64,000 nucleotides of DNA from Cobetia sp. cqz5-12 (GCF_016495405.1 NZ_CP044522.1:3333638-3397637), one strand, 5' to 3'. Shown: positions 43,114-53,054, counted from the first letter of the stretch. Translations and numbers: made by a program. Notes: generated from the letters alone by a model not told the origin.

Positions 43114-43308
43114 CGTCGGCCCAGCCCCCGCGATCAAGGGGCTACGCAGGTCGCCTCCAGTGGTGATACCTTGCTGTCCTTGCAGAGCGTCCTTGCAGAC
43201 TGTCGACGCAAATTCTGCCCGCGCCACTGCCAGTGATTCATCTCACTGTCAGTATCGCGGGCAGATAATTGCGCCCTACCGATTTATTGGCATTGGAGAC
43301 CTGACCCC

Positions 43309-44208
43309 ATGATGCGGATAGCCCTTTTCCTGATCACCAACCTGGCGGTGGTGCTGCTGGCCAGTGTCACGCTGCGCCTGCTGGGCTTCGATGGCTACAT
43401 GGAAGCCAACGGCATCAACTACACGGCGCTGCTGATCTTCTGCTTCATCATCGGCATGGCCGGCTCCGTGATCTCGCTGTTCCTGTCCAAGATGATGGCC
43501 AAGTCCTCGACCGGCACCGTGATCATCGAACAGCCGCAGAACGATACCGAGCGCTGGCTGCTGGATACCGTCGGTGAACTGGCGCGCGACGCAGGCATCA
43601 AGATGCCGGAAGTCGGTATCTTCCCGGCGCAGCAATCCAATGCCTTCGCCACCGGCTGGAACCGCAATGATGCGCTGGTCGCCGTCTCGGCCGGCCTGCT
43701 CAATCGCATGCGTCCCGAGGAAGTGCGCGCCGTGCTGGCGCACGAGATCGGGCACGTGGCCAACGGCGACATGGTGACGCTGACGCTGATCCAGGGCGTG
43801 GTGAACACCTTCGTGATGTTCTTCGCGCGCATTGCCGCGCATGCCATCGATGCCTTCCTGAAGCGAGATGACAACAGCGGCGGCCTGGGCTTCTTCGGCT
43901 ACATGGCCGTGGTCTTCGTCCTTGAACTGGTGCTGGGCCTGGTGGCCTCGATGATCGTCGCCTGGTTCTCGCGCTGGCGCGAATACCGTGCCGATGCCGC
44001 AGGCGCGAGTCTCGCGGGCAGCGGTTCGATGATCAACGCCCTGGCTCGCCTCAAGCAGGAACATGAGCTGCCGGACCAGATGCCCGACACCATGACCGCC
44101 TTCGCCATCACCACCGGCAAAAGCCGCAAGCTGATGGAGCAACTGTTCGCCAGCCACCCGCCGCTGGATGACCGTATCGCCGCGCTCAAGGCCGCTGCCT
44201 ACAAGTAA
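43309..44208 (+). CDS. htpX: Membrane zinc metalloprotease HtpX
   Basis: Inner-membrane M48 protease of 299 residues that degrades misfolded membrane proteins with FtsH. Two N-terminal transmembrane helices (about 4-24 and 37-60) precede the catalytic HEIGH motif at 145-149 (His145, Glu146, His149). A further helix pair spans about 155-215, and the third zinc ligand lies in [13 protein letters not shown] near 225-237. The C-terminal [12 protein letters not shown] is conserved. The length is the usual one (E. coli 293). ggag lies 11 nt before the first of two adjacent ATG codons. Followed by a terminator shared with nhaC. Confidence 0.95.
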   Translation: MMRIALFLITNLAVVLLASVTLRLLGFDGYMEANGINYTALLIFCFIIGMAGSVISLFLSKMMAKSSTGTVIIEQPQNDTERWLLDTVGELARDAGIKMPEVGIFPAQQSNAFATGWNRNDALVAVSAGLLNRMRPEEVRAVLAHEIGHVANGDMVTLTLIQGVVNTFVMFFARIAAHAIDAFLKRDDNSGGLGFFGYMAVVFVLELVLGLVASMIVAWFSRWREYRADAAGASLAGSGSMINALARLKQEHELPDQMPDTMTAFAITTGKSRKLMEQLFASHPPLDDRIAALKAAAYK

Positions 44209-44251
44209 GCTCGGCCAATCCTGCACAGCCTCAATGGCCCCTGCAGACAGC

Positions 44252-44292
44252 AAAAAAGCCCGCCACGTGAACCACGTGACGGGCTTTTTCTC
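44252..44292. terminator. Bidirectional terminator between htpX and nhaC
   Basis: A-tract, stem gcccg with an inner cacgtg/cacgtg pair, then cgggc and a T-run. It functions on both strands between the convergent htpX and nhaC. Confidence 0.88.
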
Positions 44293-44311
44293 TTTATGTC
44301 CCAGGTCTGAG

Positions 44312-45868
44312 TCAGCGTGACTCCGAGGTCTCGTGGGGCGTATCCAGCACCAGCGACTCGGCCAGCGGCGTCGGCTCCACGCCTTCGGATCCCTCACCCT
44401 CTTCAAGGCGCTCCAGCTTGAAGCCGACCATGGCATAGGCCACCGCCAGCGCCAGATTGATCAGGTTGAACAGCGCAAAGGGCAGGTAGCTCAAGGTCGC
44501 GACGCCCAGGGTGGCCGCCATGTAGGCGCCACAGCTGTTCCAGGGAATCAGCGGCGAGGTGATGGTGCCGGAGTCTTCCAGCGCGCGTGACAGGTTGACC
44601 GGCGCCAGGCGGCGGCGACGGAACTCGGCGCGATACATGCGCCCCGGCAGGATGACCGAGATGTACTGATCGCCGGTCACCACATTGGAGGCCAGGCAGG
44701 TACCCAGCGTGGTGATGACCAGCGAACCGGCATTGCGTGTCGCGCCCAGAAGGCTCTGCACCAGACGCTCCAGCAGACCGAGGCGCTCGATCACGCCACC
44801 GAAGGTCATCGCCGACAGAATCAGCCATACGGTGTTGAGCATGCTGCTCATGCCACCCTTGGAGAGCAGCGAGTCGATCACCTCATCACCGCTGTGAGAC
44901 ACATAGCCGTCGAACATCGACATCCACACGCCCTTGAGCAGCGCCATGGCGGTGGACATGTCCGTGACGCTTGCCAGCCCCATCACCGCCTGTGGCTGGA
45001 AGATGACCGCGAAGACGGCGCCCAGCGCCGCACCGATGAAGATGGCCGGGAAGGCGGGCATCTGACGCACGGCCATCACCAGCAACACCAGCAGGGGAAT
45101 CAGCAGGTGCAGGCCGATATTGAACTGCTCGCCCAGCTGGGCACGCAGATTGGCGACCTGTTCCGGCGTCTGCAGGCTGGAGACGGAGTCGTGACCGAGC
45201 CACAGAAAGCCTGCCAACGCGAGCAGGATGCTGGGCACGGTTGTCCACAGCATATGGCGAATGTGCGCGAACAGCGTGGTGCCCGCGGCTGCCGGCGCCA
45301 GATTGGTGGTATCGGACAGCGGCGAGAGCTTGTCACCGAAGTAGGCCCCGGAAATCACCGCGCCGGCGGTGATCGCCTCGGACAGCCCCAGGCCATCGGC
45401 GATGCCGATCAGACCGATGCCGATGGTACCGGCGACCGTCCACGAGCTGCCCACCGACAGCGCCACCAGCGCGCACAGCAGACAGGCGGAGGCATAGAAG
45501 TACTGCGGCGCGATCACGTCCAGGCCGTAGTAGATCATCGCCGGCACGGTGCCGCCGAGAATCCAGGTGCCGATCATCGCGCCGACCGCCAGCAGGATCA
45601 GGATCGCGCCCAACGAGATCTGGATGCCCTTGTTGATCCCCTCTTCGATATCGCTCCAGCGATAGCCGTTCTTGAGACCGATCAGGCCCGCGATCATCGC
45701 GCCGGACAGCAGCGCGACCTGATTGGGCCCCCAGGAGGCATCGGCACCGAACAGCACCACCGCCAGCACCAGCATGGCGATGACCAGCACGATGGGAATC
45801 AGGGCATCCAGCAGAGAAGGCGGACGATAGCCGCTGTCCTCAGCAGAGTTATCAGGGTGTTGTTGCAT
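44312..45868 (-). CDS. nhaC: Na+/H+ antiporter NhaC family
   Basis: Inner-membrane antiporter of 518 residues with about 11-13 hydrophobic helices, exporting sodium in exchange for protons. Family blocks are GANQVALLSGAMIAGLIG-like near 45-65, the central GSSWTVAGTIGIGLIGIADGLGL (cited in part as GSSWTVAGTIGIGL, about 142-155), SGAYFGDKLSPLSDTTNLAP (about 176-195) with the acidic residue of the DKLSPLSDT motif, and the late NVVTGDQY and PWNSCGAYM segments. The C-terminus is acidic. The start (45868) has only a weak ribosome site. A sodium role fits a marine halophile; an NhaC-like carrier with another cation or with malate/lactate exchange (MleN) is a possible alternative. Confidence 0.88.
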   Translation of the reverse strand: MQQHPDNSAEDSGYRPPSLLDALIPIVLVIAMLVLAVVLFGADASWGPNQVALLSGAMIAGLIGLKNGYRWSDIEEGINKGIQISLGAILILLAVGAMIGTWILGGTVPAMIYYGLDVIAPQYFYASACLLCALVALSVGSSWTVAGTIGIGLIGIADGLGLSEAITAGAVISGAYFGDKLSPLSDTTNLAPAAAGTTLFAHIRHMLWTTVPSILLALAGFLWLGHDSVSSLQTPEQVANLRAQLGEQFNIGLHLLIPLLVLLVMAVRQMPAFPAIFIGAALGAVFAVIFQPQAVMGLASVTDMSTAMALLKGVWMSMFDGYVSHSGDEVIDSLLSKGGMSSMLNTVWLILSAMTFGGVIERLGLLERLVQSLLGATRNAGSLVITTLGTCLASNVVTGDQYISVILPGRMYRAEFRRRRLAPVNLSRALEDSGTITSPLIPWNSCGAYMAATLGVATLSYLPFALFNLINLALAVAYAMVGFKLERLEEGEGSEGVEPTPLAESLVLDTPHETSESR

Positions 45869-46170
45869 TCAAGACACCATCTTCAAGAAATGAGGACACC
45901 GACACGCCGCGTGGTGACGGGCATGGCAGAAGACACGGAGAATGGGGAGCAACGCCGCAGCGTCAGGCGGGGCATGCCATCAAGACCAGCCCCGGCGCGT
46001 GTCGCCAGACGATCTGGGGCGCATTATATCGACCAAGGTCGAAGACCGAAATGGTCAAGGATTCAGGCATGCGGCAAGGTCATCGTCCACCAGGCGACCT
46101 CCACAACGCGAACGCCCCCGCCAGCAGAGCTGACAGGGGCATTCCAGAGGCCTTGCGAATCACCTCGTGA
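45869..46170. other. Intergenic region pdxB to nhaC
   Basis: About 300 bp between the pdxB stop and the nhaC start, both on the minus strand. It holds a C/G-rich hairpin (46113-46140, gccccc...ggggc) that could terminate pdxB and the nhaC promoter region. No gene seen. Confidence 0.45.
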
Positions 46171-47349
46171 TCATTTGCTGACCAGCTTGACGCGGGAGAA
46201 GCCGAAGCCCTCCAGCACCTCACGCAGTTCGCGGGCATTCTTCTTGAGCTCGACGCGCAGCGTGGAGAACTCGCGACGCAGCGGATATTCCCGTCGATAA
46301 CGCACGAACCCTTCGGCATTGCCGAAACGGCGTTGATAGCGACGCAGGCCCAGCGCATCGCGGCGCACGTCATAGCAGGCGCGCACGCAGAGCCCGAGCG
46401 CCTCTTCCGGCGGCGCCCAGCCCGTCAGCACCAGCTTGCGCAGCCACGGATCCGGCTTGAGCTGACCCAGCTTGCGGCGCGCCGGCAGCCCGAAGTGACG
46501 ACAGGCCTGCTGATAGATGATCTCGGTACCCTGCATCTTGCCATCCAGGCTATGCCCGGCGATGTGCGGCGTGGCGATGTCCACCAGCGCGGCCAGCTCG
46601 GCATCGATATCCGGCTCGTTTTCCCACACATCCAGCACGGTCAGCAGATCAGCCTGCTCCTTGAGGCGCTGCTTGAGCGCCGCGGTATCGACACAGCCAC
46701 CGCGGCCGGCACTCAGCAGCACGCTGCCGGGCTTCATGGCGCGGATGCGCTCGGCATTGATCAGATGGTGGGTCGGGTGCTCGCCGCCGGTGACCATCGG
46801 GGTGTGTACGCAGATGACATCACACTCGGCGACCAGCTCATCGAGGTCCACGAAGCGGGACTTCTCGGGGCGCTCATCGCTCTGACCCTCAAGCGCGGCA
46901 CGCGGCGGATCGCAGACCAGCACCTCGGCACCCAGCGACTCGAGACGCTTGACCAGTCGTGACCCGACCTGCCCGGCCCCGACCACACCGAAGCGGCGGT
47001 CCAGCTGCAGATCCAGCCCTTCCTGCTCGGCCAGATGCCACAGCGACGACAGCACATAATCCACTACCGAGTCGGCATTGCAGCCCGGCGCGTTGGTGAA
47101 GTGGATATCATTGGCCGCGAGCCATTCGAGATCGGCATGGTCGGTGCCGATGATCGGCGAGCCGACGAAGCGCACCCGCGTTCCTTCCAACAGCGCCTGA
47201 TCCACGCGCAAGGTAGAGCGACAGATCAGCATGTCGACGTCCTTGAGGACGGCATTGGTGATCTCGCGAGTCGGCATGCAGGTCACCTCTCCCAGTTCGG
47301 AGAAGAATTCCTCTGCCAGAGGGACGTTATCGTCCACGATGATGTGCAT
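46171..47349 (-). CDS. pdxB: Erythronate-4-phosphate dehydrogenase
   Basis: Second enzyme of the DXP-dependent pyridoxal phosphate pathway; it oxidises 4-phosphoerythronate. 392 residues (E. coli 378). The N-terminal IIVDDNVPLAEEFF is diagnostic. The catalytic-domain segment FVGSPIIGTDHADLEWL follows at about 81-97, and the Rossmann motif GVVGAGQVGSRLVKRL lies near 124-139. Catalytic Arg/Glu/His positions fall in VLLSAGRGGCVD and TPHIAGHSLDGK. The C-terminal dimerisation domain begins near 285. Aaggaaagg precedes the ATG. Single gene as far as seen. Confidence 0.95.
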   Translation of the reverse strand: MHIIVDDNVPLAEEFFSELGEVTCMPTREITNAVLKDVDMLICRSTLRVDQALLEGTRVRFVGSPIIGTDHADLEWLAANDIHFTNAPGCNADSVVDYVLSSLWHLAEQEGLDLQLDRRFGVVGAGQVGSRLVKRLESLGAEVLVCDPPRAALEGQSDERPEKSRFVDLDELVAECDVICVHTPMVTGGEHPTHHLINAERIRAMKPGSVLLSAGRGGCVDTAALKQRLKEQADLLTVLDVWENEPDIDAELAALVDIATPHIAGHSLDGKMQGTEIIYQQACRHFGLPARRKLGQLKPDPWLRKLVLTGWAPPEEALGLCVRACYDVRRDALGLRRYQRRFGNAEGFVRYRREYPLRREFSTLRVELKKNARELREVLEGFGFSRVKLVSK

Positions 47350-47560
47350 CTGTTGCCTTTCCTTGCTGTGGCAATGAGTGTCGCTGCGGGTTCACGGGCC
47401 AGCATGAGCGCCTGAGTGACTTCACACCTTGCCGCAAGGCACGTGAAGATTACAATGGTATGCTTGCTTGCCCGCCGCCGTGCCATCTTAGGCGCACGCA
47501 ACGGGCGTCACAAGCTCATGATTGAGTCCAGCCACCATCGTTTCGCCTCGGGAGTCACGC

Positions 47561-47839
47561 GTGATCATCCGCTGGGAAAGCCACCACGATTACGTTCTGG
47601 TCCATGTGCATCAGGACATGTTCGGCGACTGGATCGTCAGCCGCTCATGGGGCCAGATCGGCACCCAGTTCGGCGGATTGAAGCACGATCTCGCCGAAAG
47701 CCACGAACAGGCCATGACCTGGGTCAGCGACCTCGCCCACATCCAGGCCTCACGCGGCTACACCAAGGTGCTGGAGGCCACGGCCGACAGTCCGGAAGCC
47801 GAAGACGCCATGCGCCAGATGTCGCTGCTGGAGAGTTAG
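47561..47839 (+). CDS. Small WGR-domain-like protein
   Basis: A 92-residue protein starting at a GTG (47561) with gggag 6 nt upstream; a TTG 13 codons earlier is less likely. Residues 3-45 resemble a WGR domain (RWESHHDYVLVHVHQDMFGDW, cited in part as VLVHVHQDMFGDW, then SRSWGQIGTQFGG). The rest is helical with a conserved-looking SRGYTKV near 72. WGR domains occur in PARP and DNA-end-processing proteins, but stand-alone versions have no established role. It is followed by its own terminator. Confidence 0.7.
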   Translation: MIIRWESHHDYVLVHVHQDMFGDWIVSRSWGQIGTQFGGLKHDLAESHEQAMTWVSDLAHIQASRGYTKVLEATADSPEAEDAMRQMSLLES

Positions 47840-47861
47840 CGCGCAGCACGGTGCCGGACAC

Positions 47862-47903
47862 GAAAAGACCGCCGCTACCCTGAGGTAGCGGCGGTCTTTT
47901 TGC
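47862..47903. terminator. Bidirectional terminator
   Basis: 17-bp perfect arms 47862-47878 and 47883-47899 with a 4-nt loop; A-rich on one side and T-rich on the other. It separates the WGR-like gene from the convergent glutaredoxin-family gene. Confidence 0.92.
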
Positions 47904-47932
47904 ATCAACGTCAAGCGACACGTCTGCACCGC

Positions 47933-48259
47933 TCAGCGCAGAAAACGACGCCCGTTGCGCAGGCTGGGGCCCTGTGGCTCAGTGGCTGAGTCGCGCTCGG
48001 CTTGAGGCGTCATTTCGACGCCCTGCGCGCGCAACCACTTCGGCAACACCTCTTCGCCATCGGCCAGCGAATATTCCGCACCCGTTGCGCTTGCCAGTAC
48101 AGGAATGCGCGTCGCGTAACGCTCGCTCAGCTGCGCGTCGAAGGCGATCTCGACCCGCGTGAGCGTGACATCCGCCCCCAGCGCCTGCAGCGTGGCTTCC
48201 AGCCGGGCACACAGATGACAGCCCGCCGTGGTGTAAAGCCACAGCGGGACGCCGGCCAT
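47933..48259 (-). CDS. Glutaredoxin-family protein (DUF836)
   Basis: A 108-residue thioredoxin-fold protein. The redox motif Cys14-His-Leu-Cys17 follows an LYTTAG strand (residues 8-13), and the cis-proline is in TRIPVLAS near 50-57. The C-terminal 30 residues are a polar extension (QAERDSATEPQGPSLRNG) beyond the fold. It starts 3 nt after the rlmL stop, so it is co-transcribed with it. The partner protein is unknown. Confidence 0.87.
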   Translation of the reverse strand: MAGVPLWLYTTAGCHLCARLEATLQALGADVTLTRVEIAFDAQLSERYATRIPVLASATGAEYSLADGEEVLPKWLRAQGVEMTPQAERDSATEPQGPSLRNGRRFLR

Positions 48260-48262
48260 CGC

Positions 48263-50479
48263 TCAGCCCTTCACATCGCTGGCGCGACGGATGCGGAAGA
48301 CGTGGTGGATATCCGGACGACGCTTGAAGTCCGGGTCCAGCAGCTTGCGCGACAGGTCTTCCACCACATGGTGCTGGCTGACGCTGTCATCCATCACGAA
48401 GCGACGATGGTTGTTGGAGAAGATCAGCGTGCCGCCCGGCGCCAGACTGGCCATCGCCAGGTCGATCAGGCGCGCGTGATCACGCTGGATATCCAGGGTG
48501 CCTTCCATCTTCTTGGAGTTGGAGAAGGTCGGCGGATCGAGGAAGATCAGGTCGAACTCCTCGCGGGAGCGTTCCAGCCACTTCAGGCAGTCGGCACGCA
48601 CCAGCTGGTGGCGTTTCTCGCTGATGCCGTTGAGCTTGAAGTTCTCGCGCCCCCAGTCCAGATAGGTATTGGACATGTCGACGCTGACGCTTTCACTCGC
48701 GCCACCCAGCACCGCATGCACGGTGGCCGTCGCGGTATAGCAGAACAGGTTGAGCACCCGCTTGCCGTCCGCTTCCTTGCCCAGCAGCTTGCGCACCGGA
48801 CGGTGATCCAGGAACAGGCCGGTATCCAGGTAGTCCTTGAGATTCACCCACAGCCTGGCGTCGCCTTCCTGCACCTCGATACGCTGACCGGAGCTGTCCT
48901 GACGCGTGTACTGCGCCTTGCCCGCCTGACGGGTGCGTTGCTTGATATGGATATCGTTGGGCGAGCAGCCCAGCACCTGCGGAATCGCCGCCAGTGCATC
49001 CATCAGGCGGCGCTGCGCCTGACTGGCATCCACGGACTTGGGCGGCGTGTATTCCTGCACGTGCACGTGACGGCCATAGATATCGATGGCCAGCGCGTAC
49101 TCCGGCATGTCGGCATCGTAAAGGCGATAACAGGTGGTTCCGCTCTGCTTGAGCCAACGCGCCAGTGACTTCTGGTTCTTCTTAAGGCGATTGGCGAACA
49201 TCTGGCCGCCCTCGCTCAGCGCGGGCTGACTGCGGGAATCTTCCGCCACGCTGTCTTCGTCGACCGCACGCTCACGCGCCGCCACATCGATCATCAACAG
49301 CTTGCAGTCGAGCTGGCCGTTGCGGAAGGCGTACTGACGATGCGCACGCAGGCCGAGACGGTGGCCGAGATCCGGATTGCCGGTGAACATGCCCAGCGTC
49401 CAGCCGCCGAAGTGACGCTTCATGCGCTCACCGAGGCTTGCGTAGAGCGGCACCAGAGCCGGCAGCTCGCCCAGACGCTCACCGTAGGGCGGGTTGGTCA
49501 TCACCAGGCCCGTGGTGGCGCCTTCGGGACAGGTCAGCTCGGCGACGGAGGCGCCTTCCAGCTCGATCAGTGCCGGAATGCCGGCACGCATGGCGTTGGA
49601 GCGCGCGGCAGAAATCGCCTGCGGGCTGTGATCACGACCGAACAGACGCGCGGTGACCTTGCGGCGTCCGGCAATGGCACGCTGCTCCATCTCCTCCCAC
49701 AGGCCTTTCCAGATGCGCTCGTCATGGCGCCCCCAGTGGCAGCAGGCGAACTCCTGATTCAGCGACTGCGGCGCGATATCCGCGGCCATCAAGGCTGCCT
49801 CGATCAGCAGCGTGCCGGAACCGCACATCGGATCGACCAGGCTCTCGCCACGCGCCGCACGCGCCGGCCAGTCGGCACGCATCAGCAGGGCCGCCGCCAG
49901 GTTCTCTTTCAGCGGCGCATGGGCGAGATCAGGACGGTAGCCACGCTGGTGCAGACTGCGCCCCACGAGGTCGATGCCCAGGGTGATGTAGCCATTGTGC
50001 AGGTGCGCGTAGATGCGCAGATCGGCATTCTTGCCATCGACGGTCGGCTTGTTGCGGCCTTCCTCGAACATCGCCTCGACGATGCCGTCCTTGACGGTCT
50101 GGGCACCGAAGAAGGTGTGCCGAATGTCTTTCCATGTTCCATGGAAATCGACGGCGATAGAGGCTCGATCCGGCAATTCCATCGCCCAATCGACACCCGC
50201 ACTCGCCTTGCGCAGCTGCTCGCCGGTGTCGACGCCACCCACGCGAGTGAGCAGACGAATGATGCGGTTGGCCAGTCGCGACCACAGGATGGTGCGGTAG
50301 GCGGTTTCCTGGCTACCGTTGAAGTGTACGCCAGCGACGGTCGTGCCAGTCACCTCGGCACCCAGAGCCGTCAGCTCATCGGCCAGCAGCGTTTCGATGC
50401 CACGCGGGCAGGTCGCAAACCAGGTAGAGAGCGAGTTGCTGGGCGCGCGGGGTGTAGTCGCAGAGGTCGTATCAGTCAT
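48263..50479 (-). CDS. rlmL: 23S rRNA (guanine) methyltransferase RlmL/RlmKL
   Basis: Bifunctional rRNA methyltransferase of 738 residues making m2G2445 and m7G2069 in 23S rRNA. The start is set at 50479 (MTDTTSATTPRAPS) with gagag upstream; an in-frame extension of 46 codons is unlikely to be translated. THUMP domain about 60-175. N-terminal methyltransferase: DPMCGSGTLLIEAALMA near 205 and the catalytic TNPPYGERLG near 325. C-terminal (RlmK) half: LNLFCYTATATVHA (about 577-590) and DPPTFSNSKKM near 655. Length and two-domain form match E. coli RlmL (702). Upstream gene of a pair with the glutaredoxin-like gene. Confidence 0.95.
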   Translation of the reverse strand: MTDTTSATTPRAPSNSLSTWFATCPRGIETLLADELTALGAEVTGTTVAGVHFNGSQETAYRTILWSRLANRIIRLLTRVGGVDTGEQLRKASAGVDWAMELPDRASIAVDFHGTWKDIRHTFFGAQTVKDGIVEAMFEEGRNKPTVDGKNADLRIYAHLHNGYITLGIDLVGRSLHQRGYRPDLAHAPLKENLAAALLMRADWPARAARGESLVDPMCGSGTLLIEAALMAADIAPQSLNQEFACCHWGRHDERIWKGLWEEMEQRAIAGRRKVTARLFGRDHSPQAISAARSNAMRAGIPALIELEGASVAELTCPEGATTGLVMTNPPYGERLGELPALVPLYASLGERMKRHFGGWTLGMFTGNPDLGHRLGLRAHRQYAFRNGQLDCKLLMIDVAARERAVDEDSVAEDSRSQPALSEGGQMFANRLKKNQKSLARWLKQSGTTCYRLYDADMPEYALAIDIYGRHVHVQEYTPPKSVDASQAQRRLMDALAAIPQVLGCSPNDIHIKQRTRQAGKAQYTRQDSSGQRIEVQEGDARLWVNLKDYLDTGLFLDHRPVRKLLGKEADGKRVLNLFCYTATATVHAVLGGASESVSVDMSNTYLDWGRENFKLNGISEKRHQLVRADCLKWLERSREEFDLIFLDPPTFSNSKKMEGTLDIQRDHARLIDLAMASLAPGGTLIFSNNHRRFVMDDSVSQHHVVEDLSRKLLDPDFKRRPDIHHVFRIRRASDVKG

Positions 50480-50966
50480 GAATCTCTCACCGGCAGGTGC
50501 CGGACTTATTCCTGTGAGTTGGCTTCTGGCACTAGCGATATTCCTATACGGCTGTCGACAAGCCAGAGGCAGTGTTCTAAAAACTATAGGTGTAGCTGCA
50601 ATTCGGAAAGGTGGCACGCCATGCGAAATCGAGGATCAAGGAACACGAGCCTCATTCGGGCAGCCTACCTGTGCCGCTCAGGAGATCGGACTTCCGGCGC
50701 GGCAAGGCAGTCGCCTTTTCACCATCACGCTCGAGCATATACAGGCAAGACCTTCCATCATCTCACACTCGTGACCTTTTCCGACAAGAATGGCCAACGA
50801 CGCGAGGTGATGATGCACGAGGCCGGCAGTGCCCGACAGGGCATCGGCCAACTCTCTCACTCGGCATGTCCAATGGCAGGACAACCGCGGCCAGACAAGG
50901 TCTCGCCGGGTACGTTTCGCCATCACTGACACACAGTGCCGATGGGTTCTCACTTAGAGGTCATCC
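50480..50966. other. Divergent intergenic region rlmL/rmf
   Basis: About 490 bp holding the promoters of rlmL (-) and rmf (+). Open frames exist on both strands but lack ribosome sites and family character. No RNA gene was recognised. Confidence 0.45.
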
Positions 50967-51176
50967 ATGAAGAGACAGAAACGTGATCGCTTTCAGCGTG
51001 CCTATGTTCACGGCTACAAGGCTGGTGTCACCGGCCGTTCCCGTGATGATTGTCCCAGTATCGATGTCAATCTACGTGAATTCTGGATGAGCGGCTGGCG
51101 TGAAGGCCGCGGGGACCAATGGTCGGGAATGACCGGCGTCTCCGGCATCCACAAGAACCCCATGGTGCTCAGCTGA
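50967..51176 (+). CDS. rmf: Ribosome modulation factor
   Basis: A 69-residue basic protein that dimerises 70S ribosomes into inactive 100S particles in stationary phase. The family is unmistakable: MKRQKRDRFQRAYVHGYKAG at the start, then a WMSGWREGRGDQWSGMTG-type core (about 41-58). E. coli RMF has 55 residues, so the C-terminus (VSGIHKNPMVLS) is slightly longer, as in pseudomonads and halomonads. gaggtcatcc before the ATG supports the start. Apparently monocistronic. Confidence 0.96.
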   Translation: MKRQKRDRFQRAYVHGYKAGVTGRSRDDCPSIDVNLREFWMSGWREGRGDQWSGMTGVSGIHKNPMVLS

Positions 51177-52010
51177 GCACCGCATGACGCCAAGGTTCAT
51201 CATCCGCGACCAGGAGGTCATCCCATTTCAGGAAAGCGGCACGTCACGGAATGACACTGGCAATACGGCGCCTGGCGCCTTTCACCCCGCCGACGCAGCC
51301 TGATGCGCTGCCCAAGCGGATTCTCCGGCATCACGCCACCCGTGCCTGGCATGTTCCAGGGTCGGCTGGCACGTACAGAGAGGACTCGAGGTGTTCACGG
51401 TGAGTCGGTTTGACGACATCACCCGGAAAATCCCACGGAAGTCGCCCAGCGACACGTCAAATCACCAGGGAGGTAACGCCTTATTTCTATCTTGATGACG
51501 CGCGGCACTGACAGGCAAGAGATGCAGTAGGCAATGGGGCCGACTCGCTTCACTTCCTGAAAGGCCGAGATGTTGGCGCTCGTGTCGTTTCAATCGTGGT
51601 ATGGCTCCAGAAGAGGAGGCGCAGCAGGCGACGGCCTGCGAGGACGACGGTCCAGCGCGGAGCACGACTCGGGCAAACGTTCACCTTGACTGCATCAGCA
51701 GGTTCTTTCCAGGCCTGCTTCAACCATCCACGCACCCGATGAGCTCAAGGGGCCAACCCCCAACCGCCGTTTCTGACGGCAAAAGCGCTTCGCATCGTGC
51801 ACGCTGGCTGGACATGGCAGCCAACACGACAACGGCAGATCACGCATCACTTCCCTGCCGCTGTCATATCATCATTCACGCCGGTACCGAGGCCGCCTTC
51901 TGCTGTCAGAAGGCGGCTTTTCTATGTCTGCCCTTCCCCACTCGGCCCTCTCTTGAAGCGCCGTAAGCGAAGGATGCCAGCATCACGCTGCGACGAAGCC
52001 CAGGCCCGGA
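51177..52010. other. 834-bp gene-poor interval between rmf and pyrD
   Basis: No open frame here has a convincing start, codon pattern or family. Two hairpins are present: a short gccgt/acggc stem at 51768-51782 and a strong plus-strand terminator at 51892-51921. The latter is far from rmf (715 bp), so either rmf has a very long 3' end or an unannotated transcript, possibly a small RNA, ends there. Confidence 0.5.
51892..51921 (+). terminator. Orphan intrinsic terminator
   Basis: 11-bp perfect arms 51892-51902 (gccgccttctg) and 51907-51917 with a 4-nt loop, then tttt. It is oriented for plus-strand transcription; the minus strand has no T-tract after the stem, so it does not serve pyrD. Confidence 0.85.
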
Positions 52011-53054
52011 TCACACCTTGATCAGGGTATCGGCCTTTTCCAGTGCACGCGCGCACTCGCCGACCAAAGCCGGGCCGCGGTAGATCAGCCCGGAATACAG
52101 CTGCACCAGATCCGCCCCCGCGGCAATCTTCTCACGTGCACTCTCGCCATCGGTGATACCGCCCACACCGATGATCGGCATGTTCGGCAGCGCTTCACGC
52201 AGGCCACGAATCACACGGGTGGAGGATTCACGCACCGGTGCGCCGGAAAGTCCGCCCGCCTCCTGCGCATGCGGACTACCCGCCACCGCCGTACGCTCGA
52301 TGGTGGTATTGGTGGCGATGACGCCATCGATGCCGTTGTCCGCCAACGCCCGCGCCACGAACAGAATCTCCTCACTGTCCATATCAGGCGCGATCTTGAT
52401 CACCAGCGGCACCTTCCTGCCGCGCTCGGCATCGAGCTGATCGCAACGTTGACGAAGCCCGGCCAGCAGCTGGCTGAGATGGTCGCCGAACTGCAGGTTA
52501 CGCAGCCCCGGGGTATTGGGCGAGGAGATATTGGCGGTGATGTAGTCGGCATGCGCATGCACGGCATCGAGGCAGACCAGATAGTCGCTCAGTGCATCAT
52601 CCACCGCCGTGGTCAGGTTCTTGCCGATGTTGATCCCCAACACGACACCGGAAGCACCACGCGCCTGGCTGGCCTTGACCTTCGCGACCAGATGCTCGAC
52701 TCCGGCATTGTTGAAGCCCATGCGGTTGATGATTGCCTGATGCTCCGGCAGCCGGAACAGACGCGGCTTCGGATTGCCGTCCTGCCCTTTCGGCGTCACC
52801 GTGCCGACCTCCACGAAGCCGAAGCCCAGAGCGGCGAGCGCATCGAGGTGATCGGCATTCTTGTCGAGACCTGCCGCCAGGCCAACGCGATTGGGGAACT
52901 CAAGCCCCATCAGCGAGACCGGATCACGCGGCGCTTCACCGCCCAGACCGCGCGCCATGCCGAGGCGGTGCGCCATGTCCAGCGCACTCAGCGTCACACC
53001 ATGAGCTGTTTCCGGGTCGAGCTTGAAAAGAAGCGAGCGAGCAAACGAGTACAT
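52011..53054 (-). CDS. pyrD: Dihydroorotate dehydrogenase (quinone)
   Basis: Class 2 membrane-associated flavoenzyme of pyrimidine synthesis, 347 residues. The start at 53054 (MYSFARSLLFKLDPETAHG) is the usual class 2 N-terminus, an amphipathic helix pair that enters the membrane, and has ggag 8 nt upstream. FMN/substrate motifs: GLAAGLDKNADHLDAL (about 61-76), NRMGFNNAG, VLGINIGKN, and NISSPNTPGLRNLQ with the catalytic Ser (near 175-178). The C-terminal IGVGGI and KIAAGADLVQLYSGLIY bind the FMN phosphate. Length matches E. coli PyrD (336). Single gene. Confidence 0.96.
   Translation of the reverse strand: MYSFARSLLFKLDPETAHGVTLSALDMAHRLGMARGLGGEAPRDPVSLMGLEFPNRVGLAAGLDKNADHLDALAALGFGFVEVGTVTPKGQDGNPKPRLFRLPEHQAIINRMGFNNAGVEHLVAKVKASQARGASGVVLGINIGKNLTTAVDDALSDYLVCLDAVHAHADYITANISSPNTPGLRNLQFGDHLSQLLAGLRQRCDQLDAERGRKVPLVIKIAPDMDSEEILFVARALADNGIDGVIATNTTIERTAVAGSPHAQEAGGLSGAPVRESSTRVIRGLREALPNMPIIGVGGITDGESAREKIAAGADLVQLYSGLIYRGPALVGECARALEKADTLIKV

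Noticed and set aside
49340..50929. Open frame of 529 codons opposite rlmL
   Set aside because: Antisense of rlmL with no family character; it runs into the promoter region of rmf.
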